The notes: a model not told the origin generated them from the sequence alone. Positions 16,493 through 25,114 are shown, numbered from the stretch's first letter. The stretch is 35,721 bases of DNA from Acidiferrobacteraceae bacterium (GCA_018698075.1 JABINT010000185.1:1-35721); one strand, 5' to 3'. Program-made: numbers and translations.

Positions 16493-17148
16493 ATGTACTG
16501 ATAGTGGATGACCATGCACTGTTCCGGGTCGGGCTGCAAGGATTGTTGGAGCGCCGTGGTATCGAGATCATTGGCACCGCGGCAGACGGTGAGGAGGGCA
16601 TTCGTCTGGCACAGGAACTGCACCCCGATGTGGTGTTACTGGACCTGCGAATGCCGGAACTGGGCGGATTGTCGGTGCTACGCCGTTTAGCCGATCAGGG
16701 TTTGGATGTTCCGGTGGTGATGCTGACAACCAGCGCCGATGAGACCGATCTTTCTGAATCACTGCGCAATGGCGCACGCGGTTATCTACTGAAGGACATG
16801 GAGCCCGATGAGCTGATTGTAGCGTTGCAGGATATCGTTGCAGGCAAAATTGTGGTCGCACCGGGCCTGACCGGTGTATTGGCAGATCTGGTGCGCCATG
16901 GTGACCGACGCGAACGTAAGGACGAAATGGCTCCGTTCAGCAGTCTCACCCCGCGCGAGCACGAAATTCTCTGTCACCTGTCTGAGGGGCAAAGTAATAA
17001 GGTGATCGCCCGTCACCTGGACATCTCGGACGGAACCGTAAAACTGCATGTCAAAGCCATTTTACGTAAACTGAGCGTGCATTCCCGTGTTGAGGCCGCC
17101 GTAATGGCTGTCGAAAAAGGCGTTTGCTCACGCCACAAGCGTGACTGA
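16489..17148 (+). CDS. NarL/FixJ-family response regulator
   Basis: This 219-residue protein pairs with the upstream kinase through an ATGA-type 4-bp overlap. The receiver domain shows the acidic pocket (VDDHALFR), the phospho-acceptor Asp52 (VVLLDLRMP), and the conserved LTTSADETD and LLKDM segments. A LuxR-type helix-turn-helix follows (LTPREHEILCHLSEG, then NKVIARHLDISDGTVKLHV), at roughly 150-205. It should bind DNA as a dimer. Its target sites cannot be named, though the inverted repeats in the dsr leader are candidates. It ends 10 bp from the convergent S24-like gene, with no clear terminator between them. Confidence 0.94.
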   Translation: MNVLIVDDHALFRVGLQGLLERRGIEIIGTAADGEEGIRLAQELHPDVVLLDLRMPELGGLSVLRRLADQGLDVPVVMLTTSADETDLSESLRNGARGYLLKDMEPDELIVALQDIVAGKIVVAPGLTGVLADLVRHGDRRERKDEMAPFSSLTPREHEILCHLSEGQSNKVIARHLDISDGTVKLHVKAILRKLSVHSRVEAAVMAVEKGVCSRHKRD

Positions 17149-17158
17149 GGGGTACGAC

Positions 17159-17467
17159 TTAGAGGTAGGATTTCCGTTCGCTACGCCGCCGGCCTGCACG
17201 CTGCGTTACCACACCGCGAATGACCCCCAGACCATCAATTCGGATTCGCGGGTAGCCTTGCGCCAGCGCTTGCAGTGACCAGTGTTCTGTCTCTATCACC
17301 AGTTGGCGTAGGATAACCCCGTTGCCATGTTCGGCAACGACAAAGGCGCCGTCACACACTGACCCGCCAGGCTCCACGATGACCACGCAGCCATCTTTAA
17401 ATTCAGGCGCCATGCTGTCCCCCAAGACCTGGAGCGCAAAGGGCTCGTTCGAGGCGCAACTGCTCAT
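17159..17467 (-). CDS. Small S24/LexA-like protein, probably inactive as a peptidase
   Basis: The 102-residue product resembles the C-terminal self-cleavage domain of LexA/UmuD-type S24 proteins, with the nucleophile-like serine in LGDSMAP (Ser18). The general-base lysine expected in the V-x-V-K-R-L-like segment is replaced by Arg54 (GVILRQL), so proteolysis is doubtful. There is no helix-turn-helix. The start at 17467 follows the ptsI stop after one base; a longer frame upstream lies within ptsI and is not homologous. It is last in the minus-strand operon. A binding or sensing role is possible. Confidence 0.75.
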   Translation of the reverse strand: MSSCASNEPFALQVLGDSMAPEFKDGCVVIVEPGGSVCDGAFVVAEHGNGVILRQLVIETEHWSLQALAQGYPRIRIDGLGVIRGVVTQRAGRRRSERKSYL

Positions 17468-17468
17468 G

Positions 17469-19217
17469 TCAGCCGTCGATTTGGTTGAGTTGGTCGACCA
17501 GGTCGTACAGAGATCCGGTTTCCACGCAGTTGAGGATATCCGTAACCTGTCCTGGCAGCCCGGCCAGCGTGCTCTGGCGCACCTGCTGGCGGATTTCCAG
17601 TAGTTGCGAAGGCTCCATACTGAAATGACGCAGACCCAGTCCAAGCAATAGTCGGGTGAAAGCTGGGTCACCGGCCATCTCGCCGCACATCGAAACTGGG
17701 ATGTCGGCTTCGTGCCCGGCTCGAATCACGGTGCGGATCAGCCGCAATACCGAAGGATGCAGCGGATCGTAAAGGTAGTTGACGCTATCGTCGACACGAT
17801 CAATGGCCAGCGTATACTGGATCAGATCGTTGGTGCCGATAGATAAAAAGTCGAGTTTGCGCGCAAACAGGTCCGCTGAAACTGCCGCTGCGGGCACCTC
17901 GATCATGCCACCGAGCGGTACCTTCGAATTGAATGCCACCCCCTCACGCTCTAATTCGGCGCAGACTTCGCCAACCAATGCCAGGCTTTGTTCGAGTTCG
18001 TGCAAACTGGAAAGCATCGGGATCATTATCTGCGCATCGCCATGAACCGCTGCGCGCAAAATGGCGCGCAATTGTGGCTTGAACAGGGATGGCTCACTCA
18101 AGCACAGGCGAATGGCACGCAGTCCCAGCGCCGAGGTCGCAGTCGTCTCGCTATCAGGCCGACTGCCATCGACCTGCTTATCAGCGCCAAGATCCAGTGT
18201 GCGGATCGTAACCGGGCCTTCGACCCTGCGCAGTACGTGACAGTACGCTTGGTACTGTTCGTCTTCGCTGGGAGGCTTTGGGCGATTCATGAACAGGAAC
18301 TCGGTACGGTACAGTCCGACACCGGCCGCGCCGGCTGAGCGCAGACCTTCGATATCTTCAGGAAGTTCGATGTTGGCCAGCAGGGTGATCGCCTCGCCGT
18401 CTTGGGTCACTGCTTTCTCGTTCTTGAGCAGTGTCAGGCGTTGTTGATGTTCAAGATGCTGTTGCTGCAACTCGCGAAACTGCGTCAGCAACGGTTCGTC
18501 GGGTGCGACCAGTACCGTGCCGGTAGCTGCATCTACTATTAGCAGATCGTTATTGTGAATGGTGTCGATAACGTCATGCAGTCCAACAATGGCTGGCAGG
18601 CCCAGACTACGCGCAAGGATCGCTGTGTGGGATATGGGCCCACCCAGACTTGTCACAAAAGCCGCCATATTTCGGCCGCGCAGCATGATCGTGTCGGCAG
18701 GGGTCAGGTCACGGGCCACAATGATCTGCTCCGCCAAACTGCTACCCAGTGTTGCCAGGTCAGGCGGTTGCTCGCCCGGGCTGTGTGCCAACTCGTCCAT
18801 GATTCGCCCCACGACTTGGGCAACATCATTTTTCTTGCTGCGCAGGTAGGGGTCAGCGATATCCTCGAAAAAATCGATCAGCGTGTCGGCGTGACTTTTC
18901 AGTGCCCATTCGGCATTTTGCTGTTGTTCCTGTATGGTCTGTACCGGTTGCTGAGAAATTACCGGGTCGTCCAGCATGAGAAGGTGCACATCGATAAATG
19001 CGCTGGTTTCCGGTGGTGCATCGGTCGGTAGATTACGCTGGACTCGTTTGAGGTCGGCGCGCACCGCATCCACCGCGTGATTGAAGCGTTCGATTTCGCC
19101 AGACAACGCGGTGGCGCTGATGTGGTAACAGGGAATATCGTTATGCCCTTGATCGAGGACAATGGCGCGACCGATTGCGATTCCCCGGCCGATACCGGTG
19201 CCGCTAAGGGACAGCAT
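17469..19217 (-). CDS. ptsI: Phosphoenolpyruvate-protein phosphotransferase (PTS enzyme I)
   Basis: Enzyme I takes phosphate from PEP and gives it to HPr/NPr. The 582-residue protein shows the phospho-histidine in GGPISHTAI (His197), the PEP-utiliser signature, the TIM-barrel part with GLYRTEFLFMNR and LSIGTNDLIQYTLA, and the active cysteine in PVSMCGEMAGD. It lacks the N-terminal GAF domain of PtsP, so by length it is a PtsI-type enzyme. It sits with ptsH, rapZ and ptsN and no sugar permease is present, so the circuit here is of PTS-Ntr type. Its ATG overlaps the ptsH stop by one base (TAATG). Confidence 0.94.
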   Translation of the reverse strand: MLSLSGTGIGRGIAIGRAIVLDQGHNDIPCYHISATALSGEIERFNHAVDAVRADLKRVQRNLPTDAPPETSAFIDVHLLMLDDPVISQQPVQTIQEQQQNAEWALKSHADTLIDFFEDIADPYLRSKKNDVAQVVGRIMDELAHSPGEQPPDLATLGSSLAEQIIVARDLTPADTIMLRGRNMAAFVTSLGGPISHTAILARSLGLPAIVGLHDVIDTIHNNDLLIVDAATGTVLVAPDEPLLTQFRELQQQHLEHQQRLTLLKNEKAVTQDGEAITLLANIELPEDIEGLRSAGAAGVGLYRTEFLFMNRPKPPSEDEQYQAYCHVLRRVEGPVTIRTLDLGADKQVDGSRPDSETTATSALGLRAIRLCLSEPSLFKPQLRAILRAAVHGDAQIMIPMLSSLHELEQSLALVGEVCAELEREGVAFNSKVPLGGMIEVPAAAVSADLFARKLDFLSIGTNDLIQYTLAIDRVDDSVNYLYDPLHPSVLRLIRTVIRAGHEADIPVSMCGEMAGDPAFTRLLLGLGLRHFSMEPSQLLEIRQQVRQSTLAGLPGQVTDILNCVETGSLYDLVDQLNQIDG

Positions 19218-19489
19218 TACTCATCTTCCTCGAAACGGTTGTTGATTAAGTGTTGCACCTGAGTCATGGCATCTTCAGCGTCAGCGCCGCTGGTGATCAC
19301 CGTGAGTCTGGTTCCCTGGGTGGCTGCCAGCATCATCAGCCCCATGATGCTTTTGGCATCAGCCTGGTGTTCGTTCTGGCGCAAAACAATATCGCTCTCG
19401 AATTGGTTTGCTGTCTTAACCAGTTTGGCGCAGGCCCGTGCGTGCAGGCCCAGCCGGTTGACGATCTGTAGCTCGCGCTGCAGTTTCAT
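19217..19489 (-). CDS. ptsH: HPr/NPr phosphocarrier protein
   Basis: This 90-residue protein passes phosphate from enzyme I to EIIA-Ntr. The N-terminal phosphorylation site is present as His16 (NRLGLHARACAK). The helix-2 region with Ser47 (AKSIMGLMML) matches the regulatory serine region of HPr and NPr. No HPr kinase gene is seen nearby. It overlaps rapZ by 4 bp and ptsI by 1 bp, so these three are tightly coupled. I cannot tell HPr from NPr by sequence alone; the gene order with ptsN and rapZ favours the nitrogen branch. Confidence 0.94.
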   Translation of the reverse strand: MKLQRELQIVNRLGLHARACAKLVKTANQFESDIVLRQNEHQADAKSIMGLMMLAATQGTRLTVITSGADAEDAMTQVQHLINNRFEEDE

Positions 19490-20391
19490 ACAGTTTCGGC
19501 CTGGGCTATGGGGTGCAGGTCGCGATGGCGGATTTGTACCGAACGGTCAGCACTGTGGAACGTTTTTGCCAGGCGCTGGACCATGTACACGGAACGATGC
19601 TGTCCACCGGTACAGCCCAGGGCAATGGTCATATAACTACGGTCGCCGCTATCGAAATGCGGTAGCCAATGTGTTAGAAATGCGATGAGTTGATTGGCCA
19701 TCTCATGCGCCAGGGGGGAGTGTTCGAGAAAGGTGATCACTGGTGTATCCATCCCGGTCAGGTCACGCAGATCCTTTTCCCAGTAAGGGTTGGGCAGGCA
19801 GCGCAGGTCGAAGATATAGTCAGCATCTGCCGGCGTGCCGTGTTTAAAGCCAAAAGATTGAAACAATAGGGTTGGACCGCTTTGCAGTTCGCCAAAGGCG
19901 AATTCACGGATAACGGCGCGTAATTCATGCGGGGTCGTGATGCTGGTATCGATGGTCCGCTCAGCTGCGTCGGCCAGCGGAGCCAACAGGCGACGCTCCT
20001 CCAGGATGCCCTCGAGCAGGGGGGTATCTTTGTCGGTGAGCGGGTGACGTCGACGGGTTTCGCTGTAGCGCTGCAACAATCTTTTGTTGTCAGCTTCAAG
20101 GAAGACAATTCGAGCCGCAAAGCCCGCTGCACGCAGCTCGGCCAGGCCCAGATCCAGGGTTTGCAAGAATTCACGGTTGCGCGAGTCGATGCTGACCGCC
20201 GCGTTGCCCTCAGACCCGGATGAGGTGCGTTGCAGTTCCTGTGCCAACTGAACCAGCATGACAGCCGGCAGGTTATCAATACAAAAGTAGCCCAGGTCTT
20301 CCAGTGCGTGGAGGGCGATACTCTTGCCGGATCCGGACAGTCCGCTGACTATGATCAGATCCATGCTGGGCGTTCGCTGTGTTTGTCTCAT
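19486..20391 (-). CDS. rapZ: RapZ, RNase adaptor/nucleotide-binding protein
   Basis: RapZ (YvcJ/YhbJ) binds small RNA and in Escherichia coli directs RNase E to GlmZ, controlling glucosamine-6-phosphate synthesis. The 301-residue protein has Walker A GLSGSGKS (17-24), the CIDNLP segment and the hallmark GCTGGQHRSV near residue 260. A second ATG at 20364 (MDLIIVSG) matches the usual family start better, and no ribosome-binding site clearly decides between them. The link to cell-envelope synthesis fits the neighbouring lpt genes. Confidence 0.95.
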   Translation of the reverse strand: MRQTQRTPSMDLIIVSGLSGSGKSIALHALEDLGYFCIDNLPAVMLVQLAQELQRTSSGSEGNAAVSIDSRNREFLQTLDLGLAELRAAGFAARIVFLEADNKRLLQRYSETRRRHPLTDKDTPLLEGILEERRLLAPLADAAERTIDTSITTPHELRAVIREFAFGELQSGPTLLFQSFGFKHGTPADADYIFDLRCLPNPYWEKDLRDLTGMDTPVITFLEHSPLAHEMANQLIAFLTHWLPHFDSGDRSYMTIALGCTGGQHRSVYMVQRLAKTFHSADRSVQIRHRDLHPIAQAETV

Positions 20392-20464
20392 GGCTAAGCG
20401 GGTCTTGCCGATGCTGTGAGTGACTGGGCGCCTTGTTTACTCAGGCGTGTCCACAGCGTGAAAC

Positions 20465-20947
20465 TCAAGTCAGCAGGCGGTACAGGGTATCGGCATCAGC
20501 CGCCTCGAAGATCTCTCGCCGGAACGACGAATCAGAAAATCCACCGGCGAGTTGGCTCAGTATTCTAAGGTGCTGATCAGTGGCCTCAGCCGGAACCAAC
20601 AGGCCAATCACGAGCGTAATGGGTTTGTCGTCGATAGCATCAAAATCCAGTGGTTGGTGTAAGCGCACTGCGGCAGCGATCGGCTCACTGATCCCGTTCA
20701 GGCGACCGTGAGGCAGGGCAATTCCGTGGCCAATACCAGTGCTGCCAAGGCGTTCACGCTCGTTGAGCACGGCGAACACGGTATGCTGATCCATGCCCGG
20801 CAGTTGCCGCGAGAGCAGTTCTGCCAGTTCTTCCAGCATGCGTTTCTTGCTTGATACCTTGATCGCCACAGCGACCCGGTCACGGGTCAACAGGGTACGC
20901 AGCGGACCCGCGCTGGTTGTTGCGGCGTTAGGTGCGGTCTGGCTCAT
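20465..20947 (-). CDS. ptsN: PTS EIIA-Ntr protein
   Basis: PtsN receives phosphate from NPr and acts by binding partner proteins such as potassium transporters or kinases. The 160-residue protein has the mannitol/fructose-type EIIA fold with the phospho-histidine in GHGIALPHGRL (His80). The ATG at 20947 gives a normal length; an in-frame ATG at 20977 would lie 50 bp inside hpf. A short Ala/Thr-rich N-terminal extension precedes the domain. It overlaps the hpf stop by 20 bp. The link to rpoN is the classic one. Confidence 0.93.
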   Translation of the reverse strand: MSQTAPNAATTSAGPLRTLLTRDRVAVAIKVSSKKRMLEELAELLSRQLPGMDQHTVFAVLNERERLGSTGIGHGIALPHGRLNGISEPIAAAVRLHQPLDFDAIDDKPITLVIGLLVPAEATDQHLRILSQLAGGFSDSSFRREIFEAADADTLYRLLT

Positions 20948-21272
20948 AGTTTTCTGACATCGTTTTGATACTGCCATCTATCTGATGATGATCAGTTGTT
21001 TTTTCCTTGTGTCGCATGGCCTGGCGGTCCAGTTTATCCATCATGCTGTCGATCGCGGCGTACATATCGACAGCCTTGCCGTGTGCATGCAACTGAATGC
21101 CTCGGGCGTTAACGGTCACCTCGGCAAGGTGGCTTGCTTTTTCTACGTGCAGGACCACATGGACTGTAGTGATCTCGTCAAAATGATGAACGAGGCGGTT
21201 CATTTTTTCACCGACATAATCACGCAGCGTATCAGTGATTTCCAGGTGCTGGCCGGTAATGTTGAGTTGCAT
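20928..21272 (-). CDS. hpf: Ribosome hibernation-promoting factor (short HPF)
   Basis: HPF binds the 30S subunit in stationary phase and promotes ribosome dimerisation. The 114-residue product has the MQLNITGQHLEITDTLRDYV start typical of the family, then EKASHLAEVTV and AAIDSMMDKLDRQ. It lacks the C-terminal dimerisation domain of long HPF, so it is the short form used in Gammaproteobacteria. An AAGAGG ribosome-binding site precedes the ATG. It lies 24 bp after rpoN, the usual position. Confidence 0.95.
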   Translation of the reverse strand: MQLNITGQHLEITDTLRDYVGEKMNRLVHHFDEITTVHVVLHVEKASHLAEVTVNARGIQLHAHGKAVDMYAAIDSMMDKLDRQAMRHKEKTTDHHQIDGSIKTMSENYEPDRT

Positions 21273-21296
21273 GGAAAACCTCTTTTGAGAATCAGG

Positions 21297-22760
21297 CTAC
21301 AGGACACTTCGTCGCTGGGTCGCGGGTGGAATATTCATCTGCTCGCGGTATTTTGCCACCGTACGCCGGGCGATCTGGATGCCCTCGTTGTCGAGTATCG
21401 CTACTAGTTGGCTGTCGCTCACCGGCTTTAACGGGGCTTCGGATTCTATCACTTTGCGGATCCGCGCTTGTACCGCACGGGCCGAGGTTGCCGGCCCGGA
21501 CGACTCCCCCACCCCACCTGAAAAAAAATATTTGAGCGGATAAACCCCATGGGGCGTGAGCAGATGCTTTTGATCGACGGCGCGAGAGATGGTCGATTCA
21601 TGTAACTCGAGTCGTTGCGCAACCACGCGCATGGTCAGGGGAACCAGCGCCGAATCGCCGTGGTCCATAAAGCCTTGCTGGACATCAACGATCTCGCGTG
21701 CGACCCGCAAAATGGTGCTGTCCCGCTGTTCGAGGCTACGGATGAACCACTGGGCATTGCGCAGGTTCTCCTGCAGGTATTTCTGCGTTGGCGGGTCCTG
21801 GCCCCTGAGATACTGGCGGTAATGGTCGTTAAGCTGGACTCGCCGGGCGTTTTCCTGGGTTAAAGAGGTGGTCCAGCGATCGCCCTGACGACGCACCATC
21901 GCATCGGGGATGATACTGGTCGCCACTTGCTCGAAGAGGCGCTCGCCGGGCTTGGGGTCCAGCGAGTGGATCAAAGCCAGTGCCCGCGCGAGTGTCGGGC
22001 GGTCTATATCCAATAGCCGCACCAACTCATCGTAGCGGTGAGCCGATAACAGCGCCAAGTGTGTCTCGACCAACCGCTGGGCAGTGTTGAGTTCAGGGGT
22101 GTCGGGATCCAGTGCTGATAATTGCAGGGTCAGGCATTCGCGCAGGTCGCGTGCACCGATCCCAGGCCAGGACAACTGCTGTAACAGGTGTAGTACTGAA
22201 TTAATCTCGGAATCTTCCGGCGCCGTTTGTGGTGCCAGAATCTGACGTAATTCATCGTAGTTCACCGCCAGGTAACCTTGCGGATCAAGGCAGCCGATCA
22301 GGGCGCGGGCAATCCACTGATCAGATTCGCTCAGGCGGTGCAATGCCAGTTCGCCAAGCAGGACCTGCGTCATGCCGTCAGGGGGGTTTTGCCATTGTGA
22401 CTCAGCACTGACAGAAACACTCGAAAACGGGTCGAAACTGGACGAAGCCTGCGAAGATTGGTCCCAGCGGCGCTCTGAAGTTGCCGTGCTGTCCCAATAG
22501 TGTTCGTTGGGGTCATCCCGATCTGCATGGATCCCGTCTTCTAGTGCCGATTCCTCATCGGTATCGACGACGGGCAGATCTGGGAGTGGGGCATCCGGGC
22601 CGGTGGATTCAGCTTCCTCAAGAAATGGATTCGACTCCATGGCGCCGCTGATTTCCTGAGTCAGGTCGGCATACGACATCTGCAGAAGGCGGATCGATTG
22701 CTGTAACTGGGGAGTCAACTGCAGCCGCTGGCTGTGACCGATTTGAAGCGCCTGTTTCAA
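21297..22760 (-). CDS. rpoN: RNA polymerase sigma-54 factor (TTG start)
   Basis: RpoN directs polymerase to -24/-12 promoters together with AAA+ activators. With TTG at 22760 the product is 487 residues and starts LKQALQIGHSQRLQLTPQLQ, the expected region I sequence. AGGG followed by six A residues precedes this codon, a good ribosome-binding site. An upstream in-frame ATG at 22844 would add 28 unrelated residues overlapping lptB. The C-terminal RpoN box is present as ARRTVAKYRE. An acidic region II lies at about 60-110. The gene lies between lptB and hpf as in most Gammaproteobacteria. Confidence 0.95.
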   Translation of the reverse strand: MKQALQIGHSQRLQLTPQLQQSIRLLQMSYADLTQEISGAMESNPFLEEAESTGPDAPLPDLPVVDTDEESALEDGIHADRDDPNEHYWDSTATSERRWDQSSQASSSFDPFSSVSVSAESQWQNPPDGMTQVLLGELALHRLSESDQWIARALIGCLDPQGYLAVNYDELRQILAPQTAPEDSEINSVLHLLQQLSWPGIGARDLRECLTLQLSALDPDTPELNTAQRLVETHLALLSAHRYDELVRLLDIDRPTLARALALIHSLDPKPGERLFEQVATSIIPDAMVRRQGDRWTTSLTQENARRVQLNDHYRQYLRGQDPPTQKYLQENLRNAQWFIRSLEQRDSTILRVAREIVDVQQGFMDHGDSALVPLTMRVVAQRLELHESTISRAVDQKHLLTPHGVYPLKYFFSGGVGESSGPATSARAVQARIRKVIESEAPLKPVSDSQLVAILDNEGIQIARRTVAKYREQMNIPPATQRRSVL

Positions 22761-22797
22761 TTTTTTCCCTGTACCGGGTCGTAGAGCTGCGACACAG

Positions 22798-23523
22798 CTA
22801 CAAGCGGAAACTCGTGCCGAGATAGACCGAGCGCACCTCTTCATGTGCGAGGATATGCTCGGAGGTTCCGGAAGTCAGGACTCGGCCCTGCGTCAGGATG
22901 TAGGCGCGGTCACAGATATTCAATGTTTCCCGTACGTTATGGTCAGTGATCAGCAAGCCGATGCCCATATCTCGCAAGTCCGCGATGAGTTTCTGGATAT
23001 CGCCAACCGATATCGGGTCGATTCCAGCAAAGGGTTCGTCCAGCAGCATGAATGCCGGCCGCAGGCAAACGGCTCGGGCAATTTCGACCCGGCGCCGCTC
23101 GCCACCAGAAAGGCTGTAACCATAGTCGCCAGCCTTGTGAGCGATGCCAAAATGTTCCAGCATCTCGTCTGCTCGCTGTTCCCGGTCTGCACGAGCCAGA
23201 TCAGGCAGAGCTTCAAGGACAGCAAGCAGGTTCTCGCGCACCGTGAGGCGACGGAAAATAGAGGGCTCCTGCGGCAGGTAGCCAATACCTTTTCGCGCTC
23301 TTTGGTGCATTGGTAAAGTGCTGATATCTTCTGAATCCAGCCAGATGCTGCCGGCATCACGGCGCACGAGACCGCAGATCATGTAAAAGCAGGTGGTTTT
23401 GCCGGCGCCGTTTGGCCCCAGAAGGCCGACGACTTCCCCGCCGTTGACCTCAAGGTCGACCTCATCAACAACCACGTTGCCACCGAAGCGCTTAATCAAT
23501 CCTCGGGTTGTAAGTGTGCTCAT
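22798..23523 (-). CDS. lptB: LPS export ABC transporter ATPase LptB
   Basis: LptB powers extraction of lipopolysaccharide from the inner membrane with LptFG (not in this window). The 241-residue product has Walker A GPNGAGKT (36-43), the Q-loop YLPQEPS, signature LSGGERRR, Walker B FMLLDEPFAGID and the H-loop ITDHN. The ATG at 23523 gives the length of the Escherichia coli protein. An in-frame ATG at 23565 would add 14 residues and cannot be excluded, as neither has a clear ribosome-binding site. It follows lptC and lptA in one run. Confidence 0.95.
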   Translation of the reverse strand: MSTLTTRGLIKRFGGNVVVDEVDLEVNGGEVVGLLGPNGAGKTTCFYMICGLVRRDAGSIWLDSEDISTLPMHQRARKGIGYLPQEPSIFRRLTVRENLLAVLEALPDLARADREQRADEMLEHFGIAHKAGDYGYSLSGGERRRVEIARAVCLRPAFMLLDEPFAGIDPISVGDIQKLIADLRDMGIGLLITDHNVRETLNICDRAYILTQGRVLTSGTSEHILAHEEVRSVYLGTSFRL

Positions 23524-23574
23524 CAGGGTGCCATCTGCCGCCCGCATGGCGGGGGGCTGGTGCATTTAATCCGT

Positions 23575-24633
23575 CTAATCCGTCGTGCCAGGGCGTGCCA
23601 GCTTGCGCCAGTCATCTTGCCACTGCTCGGTCTTGCCGGGCTTGTGAATTCGGGCACTGGGTATCCAGGCCCTGAAATTTGCCGGGGGCTCAATCTGTTT
23701 CCAGTCGCCGCGCACCGCGATAACCCAGACCTTCTGTCCCTGGTTGGCTTCACCGGTCACCGTTGAGCCTGTTCCGGTCGAAGGAGCGGAACGCAGGCGC
23801 ACTCGCGAACCCGTCACCACTCCAACACCTGCACTGGATGAAACGAATTTTCCATAAATCCAGACTTTTATTCCTCGGGGCGCACTAATCTGGGCCCAGC
23901 CGTCGCTAGAGCGCAGTACCCGTACCGGGGTGTTAGCCGCCAGGGTGCCCAACTGGGGGGCGGTCACGCTGCGCTGGGCAAAAACCGTTGCTCCTTTGTT
24001 GCCGATATAACGCATATCAGATGTATTTACAGTCTCAACCTTCACTGTAGTGATAGGAGGTGTTGTTGCCGTGTTGCTGGTGTTTTTTGCATCAGGTTGG
24101 ATAACCAGCCGGGGCCGGCCTGAATCCCCCTGGGCGATGACCGTCGGTGCATCTTCGCCAGCACGGGTTGTACGGGTCGGTGCCGTGACTCCGCCACGCA
24201 CCTTCATTCGGTCCCGAGCCATATCGTACACAATGCGCTGACCTTCGATCGAATCCCGGCCTTGCCTTAGCTGGGCATCGGTAATGAAGGTAACGATATT
24301 GTGGACCTCGTCCAGTTCAATTGTCTGGCCGGTGCCGATAATGTCGTGATCTTTGCCTTCGGGCCTCTGGCGGAAAACAGCAGGGTTGCCCTTGGCCACC
24401 GCATGGTCCAGTTGTTCGCCGCGGTAAAAAAGTTCTATCTCGTCGGCGAGGATACGGATGGTGCCCTGGCGGACAGAGACATTGCCCCGGTAGATTCGCT
24501 TGCCACTGCCAAAATCCAATTCGACTTCATCGGCTTCAATCAACGCACTTTGGTCACGATCCGACTCCAGTGCCAGGGCGCTAAGTGGCGTTAGGGCGAA
24601 ACAGGCCAGCAGAAGGATCACAGCACGGTGCAT
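23575..24633 (-). CDS. lptA: LptA with two C-terminal SH3-like domains
   Basis: LptA is the periplasmic bridge that passes lipopolysaccharide from LptC to LptD. After a signal peptide (about 1-22, LSALALES), the OstA-type beta-jellyroll spans about 28-150 (LIEADEVELDFG, RGEQLDHAVAKGNPAVFRQ, RIVYDMARDRMKVRGG). The protein then continues for about 200 residues, far beyond a normal LptA. A Thr/Pro-rich linker is followed by two bacterial SH3-like repeats, about 205-265 (DGWAQISAPRGIKVWIYGKFV) and 275-330 (GDWKQIEPPANFRAWIPSARI). I see one continuous frame, so this is a fusion or extension. SH3b modules often bind peptidoglycan or peptides. The neighbours lptC and lptB confirm the LPS role. Confidence 0.9.
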   Translation of the reverse strand: MHRAVILLLACFALTPLSALALESDRDQSALIEADEVELDFGSGKRIYRGNVSVRQGTIRILADEIELFYRGEQLDHAVAKGNPAVFRQRPEGKDHDIIGTGQTIELDEVHNIVTFITDAQLRQGRDSIEGQRIVYDMARDRMKVRGGVTAPTRTTRAGEDAPTVIAQGDSGRPRLVIQPDAKNTSNTATTPPITTVKVETVNTSDMRYIGNKGATVFAQRSVTAPQLGTLAANTPVRVLRSSDGWAQISAPRGIKVWIYGKFVSSSAGVGVVTGSRVRLRSAPSTGTGSTVTGEANQGQKVWVIAVRGDWKQIEPPANFRAWIPSARIHKPGKTEQWQDDWRKLARPGTTD

Positions 24634-24669
24634 AACTAAATTTTACCAAACCTGTTCGGCGGAGTTGGT

Positions 24670-25110
24670 TTAGCCACCGCGTTCGAGGCGAACGGTCAGG
24701 CGCTCGGTATGGGTAACGCTGCCGGGATCCCCTTCGCTGGGGTTCTGGGTGACCTTGACGTTGCCGGTGAGCAGCACCTCGTTGCCATCGCCCGACAGCC
24801 AGCCGGACTCACTGGTGGTATGGCGCAAGGGCTGATCGCCCTGATACTGCACGAGGCGTGGAGCATCCAGCAGCGAGGTGTTGTCGTCCGGGAAATGCAC
24901 TAAGCGCTGTGCCTTGAGTACGTAGATAACGCCAGCTTCGTCGCGGCCTGTCGCTGTGAAACTCTGGATGTAGTAATCGGGTTCATGTGTCGAGGACAGC
25001 GCGGGCTTGACCGCAGGGGGCTCCAACAGGCTGACCTGCAGCCAAATACCAAGTGCTGCCATAGTGCCCAGCACCCCCAGCAAGACCATTCGCTCAAGGT
25101 AGCGGCGCAC
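24670..25110 (-). CDS. lptC: LPS export protein LptC
   Basis: LptC is the bitopic inner-membrane protein that hands lipopolysaccharide to LptA. The 146-residue product has one N-terminal membrane helix (about 9-27) and a periplasmic OstA-like fold (DYYIQSFTATGRDEAG, DDNTSLLDAPRLVQY, SGWLSGDGNEVLLTGNVKV). It is shorter than the Escherichia coli protein (191 residues), missing some C-terminal strands, though within the range of the family. It starts 4 bp after kdsD ends, where kdsC is often found in other genomes. Confidence 0.9.
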   Translation of the reverse strand: MRRYLERMVLLGVLGTMAALGIWLQVSLLEPPAVKPALSSTHEPDYYIQSFTATGRDEAGVIYVLKAQRLVHFPDDNTSLLDAPRLVQYQGDQPLRHTTSESGWLSGDGNEVLLTGNVKVTQNPSEGDPGSVTHTERLTVRLERGG

Positions 25111-25114
25111 GGAT

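Noticed and set aside
17468-17671. 68-residue N-terminal extension of the S24-like protein
   Set aside because: It lies within ptsI in another frame and is rich in Trp, Ser and Arg in a shadow-like way; the ATG at 17467 follows ptsI directly.
22761-22844. ATG-started longer RpoN
   Set aside because: The extra 28 residues overlap lptB and are unlike sigma-54; the TTG at 22760 has AGGG six bases upstream.
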